Positions 18,443 through 28,135 of a DNA stretch of 64,000 nt are shown here, one piece after another (within the stretch, counting starts at the first letter, position 1; each line of letters starts with the position of its first letter). The translations under genes were made by a program, and so were the position numbers. The notes below the pieces were generated by a model. It was given only the letters and a program-made list of their open reading frames with translations. It made no database searches and was not told where the DNA came from. Source of the DNA: Planctomycetota bacterium (GTDB taxonomy: Bacteria; Planctomycetota; Phycisphaerae; UBA1845; UTPLA1); the NCBI GenBank assembly GCA_015654675.1, contig JAATGM010000019.1:62001-126000 (forward strand). Direction: 5' to 3'.

Positions 18443-19306
18443 ATGATTGTGAATCCGATCGCGGGCGGATCGGGGAGTAAAACTCTGCTCGCGCGGCTGG
18501 TAGCGGTGCTCGGCGCACTGGGACATCGGTCCGAAATTCTCACGACCAGCGGCCGTGGTGATGCGCGGCGGTTTGCGCAGTCGTTGCCGGACGAGACGCC
18601 GCTGGTGGCAGCGGTCGGTGGCGACGGAACGATTAACGAGGTGGTGGACGGGCTTGTCGGTCGCGATATTGCGGTGCTCATCGTTCCGTGCGGCACGGAG
18701 AATTTGCTCGCGAAGTATCTGAAGATTTCGCGAGACGCGGATTGGCTCGCGTCGGCCGCGCACCGGCCGCGATGCGTTGATTTTGATGTCGCAGTCGCGA
18801 ATGGACGGCGATTCGTTTGCGTGTCCGGTGTCGGATTCGACGCGGAGGTGTTGCGGCGACTTGAGGCGCGGCGGCGCGGGCACATCGAACACCTTAATTA
18901 TTTCTGGCCGCTGTGGCGGACGTTCTGCGAGTGGCGCTTCCCGACAATTCGGGTTGAGGTGGATGGCGAAGAGTTTTTCAGAGGGCGGGGAATGGCGTTT
19001 GTCGGCAACACGAATCGATACGCCATGGGCCTGAAGATCACGCGCGACGCATTGCCGGACGACGGCTTGCTCGACGTCTGTGTATATGCATGTACGTCGC
19101 GCGCTGGCTTGCTCGTTCATTCCGCGATGACGCTTGCCGGCCGGCATATCGGGCGACCGGGCGTTCGCTACCGGCGCGGGCAACGCGTGCGGGTCAGCTC
19201 CGACACGGAGCAGTGGGTGGAAGTGGACGGCGAGCGAATTTGTACGACGCCGGTGGATTATCAAATTATTCCCAAAGGTGTGCGGATCGTCGTCGGACCG
19301 GCCTAG
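18443..19306 (+). CDS. Diacylglycerol/sphingosine-type lipid kinase (YegS/DgkB family)
   Basis: A 287-residue DAGK catalytic-domain protein. Motifs are MIVNPIAGGSGSK at the start, VAAVGGDGTINEVVDGL (the GGDGT nucleotide loop), PCGTENLLAKYL and the C-terminal beta-sandwich ending DYQIIPKGVRIVV. It probably phosphorylates a membrane lipid such as diacylglycerol. The ATG at 18443 is placed where homology begins; no good ribosome-binding site is seen, and longer in-frame forms (TTG 18425, ATG 18296) are possible. Its TAG stop shares a CTAG with the stop of the convergent phosphoesterase gene. Confidence 0.85.
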   Translation: MIVNPIAGGSGSKTLLARLVAVLGALGHRSEILTTSGRGDARRFAQSLPDETPLVAAVGGDGTINEVVDGLVGRDIAVLIVPCGTENLLAKYLKISRDADWLASAAHRPRCVDFDVAVANGRRFVCVSGVGFDAEVLRRLEARRRGHIEHLNYFWPLWRTFCEWRFPTIRVEVDGEEFFRGRGMAFVGNTNRYAMGLKITRDALPDDGLLDVCVYACTSRAGLLVHSAMTLAGRHIGRPGVRYRRGQRVRVSSDTEQWVEVDGERICTTPVDYQIIPKGVRIVVGPA

Positions 19307-20295
19307 CTTGCCACGGCCCGCCAGCCGTAGTCGCGATACGTGTAGTCGATTCCACCGTCGGGCTTAAGATCAAGCTGGCCAAATCCTTCTTTGACGCCAT
19401 CGCGCGGGCCTTTCCACCAATTGCCGCAGACGGCGCCGTCACAAATGAACGTTATGCCGCGATATTCGACGCGATCGAGCTGGTGGATGTGGCCGGAGAG
19501 GCAGAGGCGAATATTGTAATCTCGATAGAGCTTGAGACGTTCGACAGTGTCGCCGCAAACGAGACTGTTGGACATCTCCCATTTGCCGTCGTGGTAGGTG
19601 CCGGGGAATGCGAACGGCGTGACGGTCATGAGCGGGATGTGCTCGCAGATGGCGATGGGTATTTTCGGGTCGGTGCGCTTGAGGCGCTCGGCGAGCCACT
19701 CGAATTGGGTGCGGTCGAGATTACCTTGATAGATCTGGGCCGCATTGGCGGCCGGTTGAATGTTGTCGAGGACGAAGAATCGCCAGCCCTTGTGATCGAA
19801 TTCGTAGTAGGTCTCTTTCAGGCCGAGCAGGTCCTTGACCATCGCCTTGCCGTACTCAAACGTCGCTGGGGTGATGCCGTTCTTGCGGGCCCAGCCGAAG
19901 ACGTCGTGATTTCCGATCGTGGGATGAACCGGCAACGAAGTGTGATTGGCAATCACCTTCTTATATAGATTGAAGAGTTCCTTCGCTCGCTGCGGTGATG
20001 CCTCAAGTGCGTCGAAGACGAGATCTCCGCCGCTGACGATGAAATCGGGACTGACCTTCCCGGCCTGCGCTGCTTCGAGACACTTTGCGAGGCCCCTGGC
20101 CGCTTCCAGTTCAGGTTCGATGTGAATGTCGGTCAGGTGAACGAAACGAAACCCGCCCGCGGCCTGCCACGCCTCCATCGGCGCCGGGGGTACTCCTTGG
20201 CCGGGCTTCTGTGCCAGGGCGGTCAGCGGTAGCGCGGAAGCGAGGCCTGCGCCGATTGTGCCGCGTAGGAAGTCGCGTCGTGTGGGATCGCTCAT
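19303..20295 (-). CDS. Tat-exported calcineurin-like metallophosphoesterase
   Basis: A 330-residue protein with a twin-arginine leader (TRRDFLRG, then a hydrophobic stretch to about LTALAQ). The metal-site motifs of the MPE superfamily follow in order: LTDIHIEP, GGDLVFD, GNHD, and the C-terminal GHIHQLD. It likely folds with its metal in the cytoplasm and is exported to hydrolyse phosphoesters outside. It lies 25 bases downstream of transketolase and may share its transcript. Confidence 0.88.
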   Translation of the reverse strand: MSDPTRRDFLRGTIGAGLASALPLTALAQKPGQGVPPAPMEAWQAAGGFRFVHLTDIHIEPELEAARGLAKCLEAAQAGKVSPDFIVSGGDLVFDALEASPQRAKELFNLYKKVIANHTSLPVHPTIGNHDVFGWARKNGITPATFEYGKAMVKDLLGLKETYYEFDHKGWRFFVLDNIQPAANAAQIYQGNLDRTQFEWLAERLKRTDPKIPIAICEHIPLMTVTPFAFPGTYHDGKWEMSNSLVCGDTVERLKLYRDYNIRLCLSGHIHQLDRVEYRGITFICDGAVCGNWWKGPRDGVKEGFGQLDLKPDGGIDYTYRDYGWRAVAS

Positions 20296-20320
20296 GCGTT
20301 AGTCCTCCGCTCGAAACGAG

Positions 20321-22252
20321 CTAGCCGATGAGTCGCTTCGCCTCGAATTCGATGTCGCGCGGCGACAAGCCGACATAGGCGAGCACTTCGGCCGGGGTTT
20401 TGGCGCTCTTGGGAATGCGTTTGCAAGTCATGCCGTAAACGCGGAATCCGCCGGACTCGGCCGCGGCAATGGCGACTGCGTCGGCGAGGCCGCCAATGTA
20501 GTTATCCTCGACAACTAGGATGCGGTTCTTGGTCGCGGCCGCAGCCTTGAGAATTGGGGCGCAATCGAGCGGGAAGGAGTAGGCGTCGACCAATGTTGCA
20601 TTGATTCCTGACTTCGCGAGATTTTCGACTACTTCCTTGCATACGTGAACCATGTAGCCGCTGCTCACGATCGTCAGGGCATCGCCGGTCGCCAGAACGT
20701 GCGAGCCGCCGATTCGGAACTCCGTGTCCGCCTTGTAGAGAATCGGAGTGTCGGGCCGGTGGGTTCGCAGAAAACACATGCCGGGGTGCGCGGCCATCAG
20801 CCAGGTGCAGTGATAGGCGGCGACGGCGTCAGACGGATGAAATGTTGCGCAGACCGGCGCGCCGCGGCCGTTGTCAGCGTGCGAAGCAGAACGGAAGTAG
20901 GCGATGTCATGCAGACTCATCTGGCTGGGGCCGTCGGCGGCCAGGGAGACCCCGGCGTGCGAGCCGACGATCTTGATATTCGCTCGGCTGATCTGGGCCA
21001 TTTCGATCTGGTCGTAGGCGCGGGCAAGGAACTTGGCGAACGAGCTGACGAACGGAATGTAGCCGGCGGCGGCGGCGCCCGCGGCAACGGAAACGATGTT
21101 CTGCTCGGCGATCTTGCCCTCGAAGAATCGCTGCGGGATGGCTTTCGCGAAGTATTCGGCGAATGTCGAATTGGAGACGTCGCCGTCGAGGGCGATGATG
21201 CGGTCGTCGGCCTTGCCGAGGGCAAGGAGAGCGGCGCCATAGGCGCGGCGCGTGCCGCAGGCGTTTTTCTCGACGGCCGGCGCGAGTCCGGCGTCGTTCA
21301 TGGCGTTTGCAAAGGGCACCGTTTTGAGTGATCGCTGTTGCGGAGGCGCGGCCGGCGCGGGCTGGGCGGGAAGCGGCAGGTCGGACTTTCCCGGTCGGAC
21401 TCCGAGCTTGACGGCCATCGCGTCCAGCTCGGCTTCGCCAGCCGCGAGTTGCTTTTCCGTGAGGGGCTTGCCGTGATTGCTCTGGTCGTGAAGCAGATCG
21501 ACACCCCAGCCCTTCACCGTTCGAGCGATGACTGCGATCGGTTTATCTGCCGGCGCCAGGGCGGCGACGATTTGATCGGCATCGTGGCCGTCGATTGTGC
21601 GGACGGTCCAGCCGAAGGCGGACATCTTGGCGGCGAGGGCTTCCGACGACTGTTGCCGCGAAACACCGGCGGCCTGGCCCTGTCCATTGCAGTTAAAGAT
21701 CGCGGTGACGCTGGTCAGGCGATGGTCGACGATAAAGTCGGCCGCTTCCCAGATCTGGCCTTCGCGGGATTCGCCATCGCCGATGATCGTGAAGACTCGC
21801 CGATCGGTGCGGCTTAGACGCGCCGCGATCGCCAGTCCCGCGGCGACTGAGAGACCCTGTCCGAGCGAGCCGGTGGCAGCGTCGAAAAACGGGAATCCCT
21901 CGGCGGGGTTGGGGTGGCCGTCGAGTGGGCTGTTCAACTCGCGAAGAGTTTTCAAATCGTCGAACGAGAGCGATCGAGCCGATGCGCGATCGCGGCCGAC
22001 GACACCGCCGAGATCGGCGTAGGCCGCATACACCGCAGGAACTGCGTGCCCCTCGGAAAGGACGAGCCGGTCGGCAGCGGCATTCCATGGGTCCTTCGGA
22101 TCGAATCGCATTACGCGGCGCATCAGCGTTGTGACGATGTGCAGGATTGACAGCGCGCTCGACGGGTGGCCGGAACCGGATGCGGTGGTCATCCGCAAGA
22201 CATGTTTGCTGAGTTCGATTGCTTTGGCGTCAATTTCGCGGGCGAAACTCAT
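20321..22252 (-). CDS. tkt: Transketolase
   Basis: A 643-residue thiamine-diphosphate enzyme of the pentose phosphate pathway. The N-terminal domain has SGSGHPSSALS and the ThDP motif GDGESREGQIWEA. The central pyrimidine-binding domain has ALDGDVSNSTF and SFAKFLARAYDQI, and the C-terminal domain ends with VEDNYIGGLADAV. One chain carries all domains, as in transketolase rather than split or DXS forms. It may be the first gene of an operon with the Tat phosphoesterase. Confidence 0.92.
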   Translation of the reverse strand: MSFAREIDAKAIELSKHVLRMTTASGSGHPSSALSILHIVTTLMRRVMRFDPKDPWNAAADRLVLSEGHAVPAVYAAYADLGGVVGRDRASARSLSFDDLKTLRELNSPLDGHPNPAEGFPFFDAATGSLGQGLSVAAGLAIAARLSRTDRRVFTIIGDGESREGQIWEAADFIVDHRLTSVTAIFNCNGQGQAAGVSRQQSSEALAAKMSAFGWTVRTIDGHDADQIVAALAPADKPIAVIARTVKGWGVDLLHDQSNHGKPLTEKQLAAGEAELDAMAVKLGVRPGKSDLPLPAQPAPAAPPQQRSLKTVPFANAMNDAGLAPAVEKNACGTRRAYGAALLALGKADDRIIALDGDVSNSTFAEYFAKAIPQRFFEGKIAEQNIVSVAAGAAAAGYIPFVSSFAKFLARAYDQIEMAQISRANIKIVGSHAGVSLAADGPSQMSLHDIAYFRSASHADNGRGAPVCATFHPSDAVAAYHCTWLMAAHPGMCFLRTHRPDTPILYKADTEFRIGGSHVLATGDALTIVSSGYMVHVCKEVVENLAKSGINATLVDAYSFPLDCAPILKAAAATKNRILVVEDNYIGGLADAVAIAAAESGGFRVYGMTCKRIPKSAKTPAEVLAYVGLSPRDIEFEAKRLIG

Positions 22253-22357
22253 TTGATGGACCTCTGGGTGTCTGGGACTGCCGAGTATTCATCCCGGCTG
22301 CGGATAGATTACTCGCGACGGATTCGGCGGACCAAGTGATTCGGCGCGCAAAAAAAA

Positions 22358-22381
22358 GACGGCGGCCCAAAGGCCGCCGTC
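22358..22381 (-). terminator. Intrinsic terminator of the prepilin-like gene
   Basis: On the minus strand a perfect 10-bp GC-rich stem with a 4-base loop is followed by a run of eight T (the plus-strand A tract at 22350-22357). It lies about 28 bases after the stop of the gene ending at 22409, a textbook factor-independent terminator. Confidence 0.9.
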
Positions 22382-22408
22382 TCGAGAACGATCAGTTTCA
22401 ATCAGCCG

Positions 22409-23302
22409 TTACGGAAGGAAAACCGCATCGGATCGGCTGGTGAGCAAAAGGTTGCCCGACGTCGCCGTTCCGACCGTCGCCAGGGTAATGCCGGGATAGC
22501 CGACGCCTGGATCAACGTTGGCGGTGACGCCGACGTCATGTCGCGAGTAGACGTTATCGTAGGGCCGGCCGCCGGTCCCTGCGGTGCCTGCTAAACCCTG
22601 CCCGGGCTCTTTGCACGATTCGGCATGAGCGTCCTGGAAGAGAATATTGCTGACTTCCCGATTGGTGTGATTTGCACTGTTGCCCTTGAAGGCCGAGACT
22701 CGATCAGCAGCAACAGTAGTATTTACGCCGCCCTTGACTTTGGGATTCGCATCGCCCAAGACCGGCCAGCGCGGATCCGTGCCGGCAGTCCCAAGCGACC
22801 GCGGCGGCGTAGTCGTCGCGGTTGCCTGCGCGTGCTGATATTGATAGCCATAGCTCAGACGATTGGAATCGGCGAAGTCATAGTGCACGGTGTAGTCCTG
22901 GGCAGGATCGGGCTGATCATTCGTGCTCGGGCAGATGAACTGCTTCGGGGACGAGTTCAAGCCGCGGAGCAACATCCACAGATCGCCGGTCGGTGAAGCG
23001 TTCGCATCGCCGTTGGTTGACGGGATGTTCGCAGCGACCGTGATGTTTCGCTTGGCCGGGTCGAACATAATGACCTTACCGGTCGGACTCGTTCCGGCAT
23101 ACATCGGGAACACGTCGCCGTCCTGTGCGTAGATGTGCATGCCCTGGCCGATGCCGCGGATATTGGCCAGACAGACCGTCCGCTTGGACAACTCGCGGGC
23201 GCGCGAGAGGGACGGCAACAGGATCGAGATGAGCAGCGCGATGATCGCGACGACCACCAGCAACTCGATGAGGGTGAAGGCAAACCTTCTCTTCTGGTTC
23301 AT
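22409..23302 (-). CDS. Prepilin-like protein with N-terminal methylation motif and H-x9-DG-type tail
   Basis: A 297-residue protein. The N-terminus is a type IV prepilin signal (KRRFAFTLIELLVVVAIIALLI...), cleaved before Phe and methylated by a prepilin peptidase. The family, expanded in planctomycetes, has a globular domain ending in a motif around NILFQDAHAES and continues to a variable tail. It is probably a pseudopilin or surface protein. AAGGAG precedes the ATG. It stands alone, with a strong terminator and nearly 690 gene-free bases upstream, so it is likely monocistronic. The cognate class III peptidase is not in the window; the Tad peptidase at 40319 belongs to another system. Confidence 0.9.
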   Translation of the reverse strand: MNQKRRFAFTLIELLVVVAIIALLISILLPSLSRARELSKRTVCLANIRGIGQGMHIYAQDGDVFPMYAGTSPTGKVIMFDPAKRNITVAANIPSTNGDANASPTGDLWMLLRGLNSSPKQFICPSTNDQPDPAQDYTVHYDFADSNRLSYGYQYQHAQATATTTPPRSLGTAGTDPRWPVLGDANPKVKGGVNTTVAADRVSAFKGNSANHTNREVSNILFQDAHAESCKEPGQGLAGTAGTGGRPYDNVYSRHDVGVTANVDPGVGYPGITLATVGTATSGNLLLTSRSDAVFLP

Positions 23303-23988
23303 CTGAGACTCCTTCTACACAGCGGACTCGGTTTTCGGCCAGGGATGGGGGATACGGTATGCGTCAGATCAGGACGAAAGATAAAGACGAGGACTGCCGC
23401 TGCGGCTGGTTAGGGTCCGGAGGCAGCCAACTTCACCTGACTTCACCGATCTCTGCCCGTCTCCTCTGCCGGGCCGGGCTGGTCCGCTGAGACGCCCGGC
23501 ACGAGTTTTGCACGCGAGCGGCCGACGCGGCTACATCGTCGCGACGACCGATCGCAAGAAATCGAATCGGATCGCCAAATCGCCGCTAACGGCATGTCGC
23601 GCGCAAGCGGAGGCAATCCTGACTTAGTTTTTGAAACTGGCTGTGGAGCGCGAAGCTCTCTGTGGGCTGGTTGGTTGTCAGGGGGCGTGGGCGAATGAAA
23701 CGGGGGAGGATGAAAAATTAGGGATGATATCGGATCGCGAACCCTCGCCTAAGGCGGTTGGTCAACCAGCAGACCCTCCGCACACTGGAATGATATCGGG
23801 GAAACCGGCCCGGCGTCAACCGATAATCGCTTCGAATTCAATTCTGCCGGCCGGCGATGACTGCCGTAATCCTGTCGCCTGGTAGAACTGAGTCAACCTC
23901 ATATTGTGCTTTGAGTTCCGAACAGCGGACTGGAATTGACATTGGACCAGCTTGGACCGAGAGTTTCGTGCCAACGCCGAGAAAAGAA
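23303..23988. other. Gene-free region upstream of prepilin and UAP1-like genes
   Basis: About 690 bases without a convincing gene. An inverted repeat GCCGGGC/GCCCGGC (23468-23474 and 23494-23500) followed by GTTTT, and two copies of ATGATATCGG near 23723 and 23789, are visible. A consensus-like TTGACA at 23936 has no good -10 partner. I recognise no riboswitch or tRNA. Promoters for both divergent genes must lie here. Confidence 0.4.
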
Positions 23989-25416
23989 ATGGCCCCATCG
24001 ATGGATGAACGATTTCGAGAGGCGAGCCGCCGTTGCGAACAGGCCGGGCAGCAGCACTTACTCCGCTTTTGGGAAGCGCTCGACGCCACGGAGCGAAATG
24101 CGCTACTGGATGATATCGATCGTATCGACTTTCGACCCATTCCCGACCTGATTGAGCGGTTCATCCTCCGTAAACCAGCCCATGACCATGGCAGCCGGAT
24201 CGATCCAGCGATCGTCGATCGGCGGAACGAGTCCGGCGCGAGCCAGGCGGCTGCGCTGGGTCGCGAGTTGATCGCGGCGGGGAAAGTGGCAGCACTTGTG
24301 GTCGCTGGCGGCCAGGGGACGCGGCTCGGACATGACGGACCAAAGGGGTGCCTACCGGTAGCGCCGGTCACGGGGAAACCGCTGTTCCAGTTGTTCGCAG
24401 AACAAATCGCCGCGGCAGGTAGCCGGGGCGGGCGGGCGCTGTACTGGTACATCATGACGAGCCCGGCGAATGATGCTGCGACGCGGGCTTATTTTCGCGA
24501 GCGTAATTTCTTTGGTCTTGATCCAGCCGACGTTTTGTTTTTCGAACAGGGCGTCATGCCGGCGTTCGGGTTTGATGGCAAGATTCTCCTGGAGCAGCGG
24601 CACCGCGTCGCGCTTTCTCCCGACGGACACGGCGGGACGCTTCTGGCCATGGTTCACAGCGGCGCACTGGCGGACATGGCACGTCGCGGCATCGAGCATC
24701 TCAGTTACTTTCAGGTAGACAATCCGCTGGTGCGGTGCATCGATCCGCTCTTCGTCGGGCTGCACGCAGAGCGCGGCTGCGACATATCGTGCAAGGTGAC
24801 ACCCAAGGCAAACGACCATGAGCGCGTCGGCAATGTGGTCGTGGCGGATGGACGGGTGTCGGTCATCGAATATTCCGATCTGCCCGAATCGCTGGCAACG
24901 GCGCGGAATGCGGACGGCTCTCGCCGATTTGATGCATCCAACCCGGCCATACATCTTCTTTCTCGCCGCTTCATTGAGAATCTGACAGCCGACCCGGCAC
25001 GCTTTGCGTTGCCCTGGCATCGCGCGGAGAAAAAGGTCCCGTTCGTCGACCTGGAGTCCGGTCGACGGGTTGAACCGAGCACGCCCAATGCGATCAAGCT
25101 GGAGGCGTTCATTTTTGATGCATTGCCGCTGTCGAGGACCACGCCAATGCTGCTCGAGATCGATCGAGCCGAGGAATTCAGTCCGGTGAAGAATGCGACC
25201 GGAGTGGATTCGCTCGCGACTGCCAGGCGCGACATGGTAAGGCGAGCCGCGCGATGGCTGGAGGCGGCCGGAGTGCAGGTGCCGCGCGGCGGCGATGGGG
25301 ATCCATCGGTACCGATTGAAATCAGTGCGTCGGCCGCGATGGATGCGGGCGAATTGCTCGCGCGGCGGGACGAACTGGCGAGAATTCGATTCGACGGTCC
25401 GGTGCTCATCGGATGA
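23989..25416 (+). CDS. UAP1-like UDP-sugar pyrophosphorylase (UTP + sugar-1-phosphate)
   Basis: A 475-residue nucleotidyltransferase of the eukaryote-like UAP/AGX family, distinct from bacterial GlmU. The signature [21 protein letters not shown] binds [15 protein letters not shown] and [15 protein letters not shown] match the catalytic and uridine pockets; the [15 protein letters not shown] block is typical of the family. It most likely makes UDP-N-acetylglucosamine or UDP-glucose. The ATG at 23989 follows GAGAAAAG; MDERF at 24001 is an alternative. The last codons overlap moaC (ATGA). Confidence 0.88.
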   Translation: MAPSMDERFREASRRCEQAGQQHLLRFWEALDATERNALLDDIDRIDFRPIPDLIERFILRKPAHDHGSRIDPAIVDRRNESGASQAAALGRELIAAGKVAALVVAGGQGTRLGHDGPKGCLPVAPVTGKPLFQLFAEQIAAAGSRGGRALYWYIMTSPANDAATRAYFRERNFFGLDPADVLFFEQGVMPAFGFDGKILLEQRHRVALSPDGHGGTLLAMVHSGALADMARRGIEHLSYFQVDNPLVRCIDPLFVGLHAERGCDISCKVTPKANDHERVGNVVVADGRVSVIEYSDLPESLATARNADGSRRFDASNPAIHLLSRRFIENLTADPARFALPWHRAEKKVPFVDLESGRRVEPSTPNAIKLEAFIFDALPLSRTTPMLLEIDRAEEFSPVKNATGVDSLATARRDMVRRAARWLEAAGVQVPRGGDGDPSVPIEISASAAMDAGELLARRDELARIRFDGPVLIG

Positions 25417-25913
25417 AGGCACGCCGTCGGAACAAGCCGGCGCTGACGCACATCGATGCGGCGGGGCGCGCGCGAATGGTGGATGTTTCGTCCAAGCTCG
25501 TGACGACGCGGGAGGCCAGGGCCAGCGCAGAAATTCGCATGAAACCCGCAACGCTGGGGGCGATCACTGGCGGGCGGGTTACGAAGGGCGACGTGCTCGC
25601 GACGGCACGGATCGCGGGAATCCTGGCGGCCAAACGGACACACGAGTTGATTCCACTGTGCCACGCGCTGCCGCTCGATTCGGTTGGAATCGAGTTTGAA
25701 GCGCGGCCGCCCCGAACGCTGGGGATCCGGTCAACGGCTCGGGTGTCGGCCCGGACGGGTGTCGAGATGGAAGCGCTGGTCGCCGCGAGCGTCGCTGCGC
25801 TGACGATTTACGATATGTGCAAGGCGATCGATCGAGGGATGACGATCGGTCCGGTGCGATTGATCGAGAAATCGGGGGGCCGGAGCGGGACTTGGCGCCG
25901 AGCCGGCCGATAG
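25413..25913 (+). CDS. moaC: Cyclic pyranopterin monophosphate synthase MoaC
   Basis: A 166-residue molybdopterin biosynthesis enzyme, converting the 8-oxo cyclic GTP intermediate to cPMP. Family motifs are all present: [26 protein letters not shown], the active-site [10 protein letters not shown], and [24 protein letters not shown]. It overlaps the end of the UAP1-like gene by four bases, so the two are probably translationally coupled although their pathways are unrelated. No moaA, moaD or moaE is seen here. Confidence 0.94.
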   Translation: MKARRRNKPALTHIDAAGRARMVDVSSKLVTTREARASAEIRMKPATLGAITGGRVTKGDVLATARIAGILAAKRTHELIPLCHALPLDSVGIEFEARPPRTLGIRSTARVSARTGVEMEALVAASVAALTIYDMCKAIDRGMTIGPVRLIEKSGGRSGTWRRAGR

Positions 25914-26029
25914 GGGGTGACGCCGGGCCTGGCGATAGACTTTTCAAAACTATTGAAAGGCCTTAACTTGCGCTGGTCGGGCGCGGGCGCGATCTTAGAA
26001 TCACTACGCGACTCGCGGCAGAGGGAGCG

Positions 26030-27004
26030 ATGAACGCCATCCTGACACAACTGAGCAATCCGGTGGCCGAGCACCTGAACGACGTGATTCAGGCGTTCGA
26101 TGCCGAGTTGGAGAGCGACCAGCCGTTCGTGCGGGAGCTCTGCGGACGCGTACGCGCTTATCGCGGCAAGATGCTGCGACCCATGCTGCTGCTGCTTTCG
26201 GCGCGGGCCTGCGGCGGCGTGCGGCGCGAGCACATCGTTCTGGCCGCGGTGACCGAGATCGTCCATCTGGCGACGCTGGTTCACGACGACGTGCTTGACG
26301 ATGCGGACATCCGCCGCGGCGGGGCGACCATCAACCGTCTGCACGGGAACGAGGCGGCAGTTCTTCTCGGCGATTACCTGATCTCGCATGCCTATCACCT
26401 TTGCAGCAGCATCGAATCGCAACACGCGGCGCGACGGATTGCGGCGACGACCAACGTCGTCTGCGAAGGTGAGTTGATGCAGGTCGCCAATCGTGGGAAT
26501 TGGTCGCTCGGCGAGGACGAATACTTCGAGATCATTCGCCGAAAAACCGCTGCGCTCACATCGGTCTGTTGCGAATTGGGCGCCTACTTCGCGGACGCTC
26601 CGCCCGATCGGGTCGAGCAGTTGGCGGCCTATGGCAGCGACCTTGGCATTGCCTTTCAGATCGTCGATGATCTGCTGGACCTCACGTCCACCGAGTCGGA
26701 GACGGGCAAGTCGCTTGGGCGCGACGCCGATCTGGGGAAACTGACCCTGCCGATGATTCAGTTCCTGCGGCGCTCGCCTGAGGCCGTGCAGGGCCAGACC
26801 GTGCAGGCACTGGCCGCGGGGCGATTTCGACCGGCGGATGTGAACGGTCATGCAGGGCTTTTTGCCGAGTGCGTTGAATATGCCGGCGGAATGGCCCGCA
26901 GCTACGTTCAGTCCGCGATGGCGCGGCTGGCCGATCTGCCGGCGAGCGACGCGCGCGACGCCTTGTCGTCGGCCGCGGAATTTGTGGTGCAACGCCGCAG
27001 CTAG
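26030..27004 (+). CDS. Trans-polyprenyl diphosphate synthase (IspB/octaprenyl type)
   Basis: A 324-residue isoprenyl chain elongase. The first Asp-rich motif is HDDVLDDAD (Asp86, 87, 90), the second VDDLLDLT (Asp213, 214, 217), with GKMLRP before and the Lys of GKSLGRD after. It probably makes the C30-C45 side chain of menaquinone or another quinone. AGAGGGAGCG precedes the ATG. The next gene starts 90 bases downstream on the same strand. Confidence 0.9.
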   Translation: MNAILTQLSNPVAEHLNDVIQAFDAELESDQPFVRELCGRVRAYRGKMLRPMLLLLSARACGGVRREHIVLAAVTEIVHLATLVHDDVLDDADIRRGGATINRLHGNEAAVLLGDYLISHAYHLCSSIESQHAARRIAATTNVVCEGELMQVANRGNWSLGEDEYFEIIRRKTAALTSVCCELGAYFADAPPDRVEQLAAYGSDLGIAFQIVDDLLDLTSTESETGKSLGRDADLGKLTLPMIQFLRRSPEAVQGQTVQALAAGRFRPADVNGHAGLFAECVEYAGGMARSYVQSAMARLADLPASDARDALSSAAEFVVQRRS

Positions 27005-27094
27005 ACTCAGCGCATTGTTCCCCTCCACATCGCAATTGCGGGACGAACGCGTTTCCCGGACACTCAAAGCCGGAGAAAGCTTCAGAGGGCGTCC

Positions 27095-28120
27095 ATGCGC
27101 AAACCAGTTACGCTGATTACCGGGGCGAATGGTGAAATCGGACACGGCCTGATTGCTCATCTGGCCGGGGCCGGGCACCAGGACATCATCACGCTTGACC
27201 TCAAGCCGCTCGACGAGCGACTGCGGCCGCGAGTGCTCTCGGCGCTGGTCGGCGACATCCTTGACCATAATCTGCTGCAGCGGCTCGTCAGCGAGTATGA
27301 GATCCACGGGATCTACCATCTGGCCGCGCTGCTCAGCACGCGCAGCGAGTACACGCCCGATACTGCCCATCGCGTGAATGTTGAGGGCACGCTCAATCTT
27401 TTGACGCTCGCGCATGAGCAATCGCGCTGGCACGGCAATCCGGTGACGTTCTTGTTTCCGAGCTCGATCGCTGTGTACGGATTGCCGGACATCGCCACGA
27501 AGGAAAAAGCCGGGCGCGTGCGCGAAAATGATTACAACTTTCCGACGACCATGTACGGCTGTAACAAGCTCTACTGCGAACACCTCGGGCGATATTTCGC
27601 GAAGCACTATCGGCAGCTCGCGGCCGAGCGAATTCCCAGCGGAGTCGACTTTCGAGCGATTCGCTTTCCGGGCCTGATCAGCGCGGTGACCGTGCCGGCC
27701 GGCGGGACGAGCGACTATGCGCCGGAAATGATGCATGCCGCGGCGCAGGGTAAGCCCTATGCCTGCTTTGTTTCACCCGAGGCGCGACTGCCGTTCATGG
27801 CCATGCCCGATGCCATCAAGGCGTTGACGCTGCTGGCCGCGGCGCCGGTCGGCAAGCTGTCGCAGCGGTCTTACAACATCGGGGCTTTCAGCTTAAGCGC
27901 GGCAGAGGTTCGCGATCGGGTCATTCGGGCGTTTCCGCGGGCCGCAATTTCATTCGAGGTCGACACGGCGCGGGCGGCGATTGTGGATACATGGCCGGCA
28001 GATGTTGATGACGGTCCGGCGCGGCGCGACTGGGGCTGGCGGCCCGAGTTTGAGGCGGATCGGGCATTCAACGAATATCTGTTCCCGATGATCGGCCAGT
28101 TTTATCGGCAGCAAGGTTGA
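27095..28120 (+). CDS. L-threonine 3-dehydrogenase, short-chain (epimerase-like) type
   Basis: A 341-residue extended-SDR protein. The NAD-binding motif is TGANGEIGHGL and the catalytic Tyr-Lys pair is in YGCNK. The segment GTSDYAPEMMHAAAQG...PYACF...RLPFMAMPDAIKA is characteristic of SDR-type threonine dehydrogenases and separates it from UDP-glucose epimerases. The reaction would give 2-amino-3-ketobutyrate, which is cleaved to glycine. No kbl is adjacent. It lies 15 bases upstream of serA, putting serine/glycine/threonine metabolism together. Confidence 0.82.
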   Translation: MRKPVTLITGANGEIGHGLIAHLAGAGHQDIITLDLKPLDERLRPRVLSALVGDILDHNLLQRLVSEYEIHGIYHLAALLSTRSEYTPDTAHRVNVEGTLNLLTLAHEQSRWHGNPVTFLFPSSIAVYGLPDIATKEKAGRVRENDYNFPTTMYGCNKLYCEHLGRYFAKHYRQLAAERIPSGVDFRAIRFPGLISAVTVPAGGTSDYAPEMMHAAAQGKPYACFVSPEARLPFMAMPDAIKALTLLAAAPVGKLSQRSYNIGAFSLSAAEVRDRVIRAFPRAAISFEVDTARAAIVDTWPADVDDGPARRDWGWRPEFEADRAFNEYLFPMIGQFYRQQG

Positions 28121-28135
28121 GCTGAAGGAGCCGCC

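Noticed and set aside
25808-27736. 642-codon minus-strand frame across the polyprenyl synthase region
   Set aside because: Antisense to moaC, polyprenyl synthase and threonine dehydrogenase, whose catalytic motifs are intact; the frame is a GC-driven shadow.
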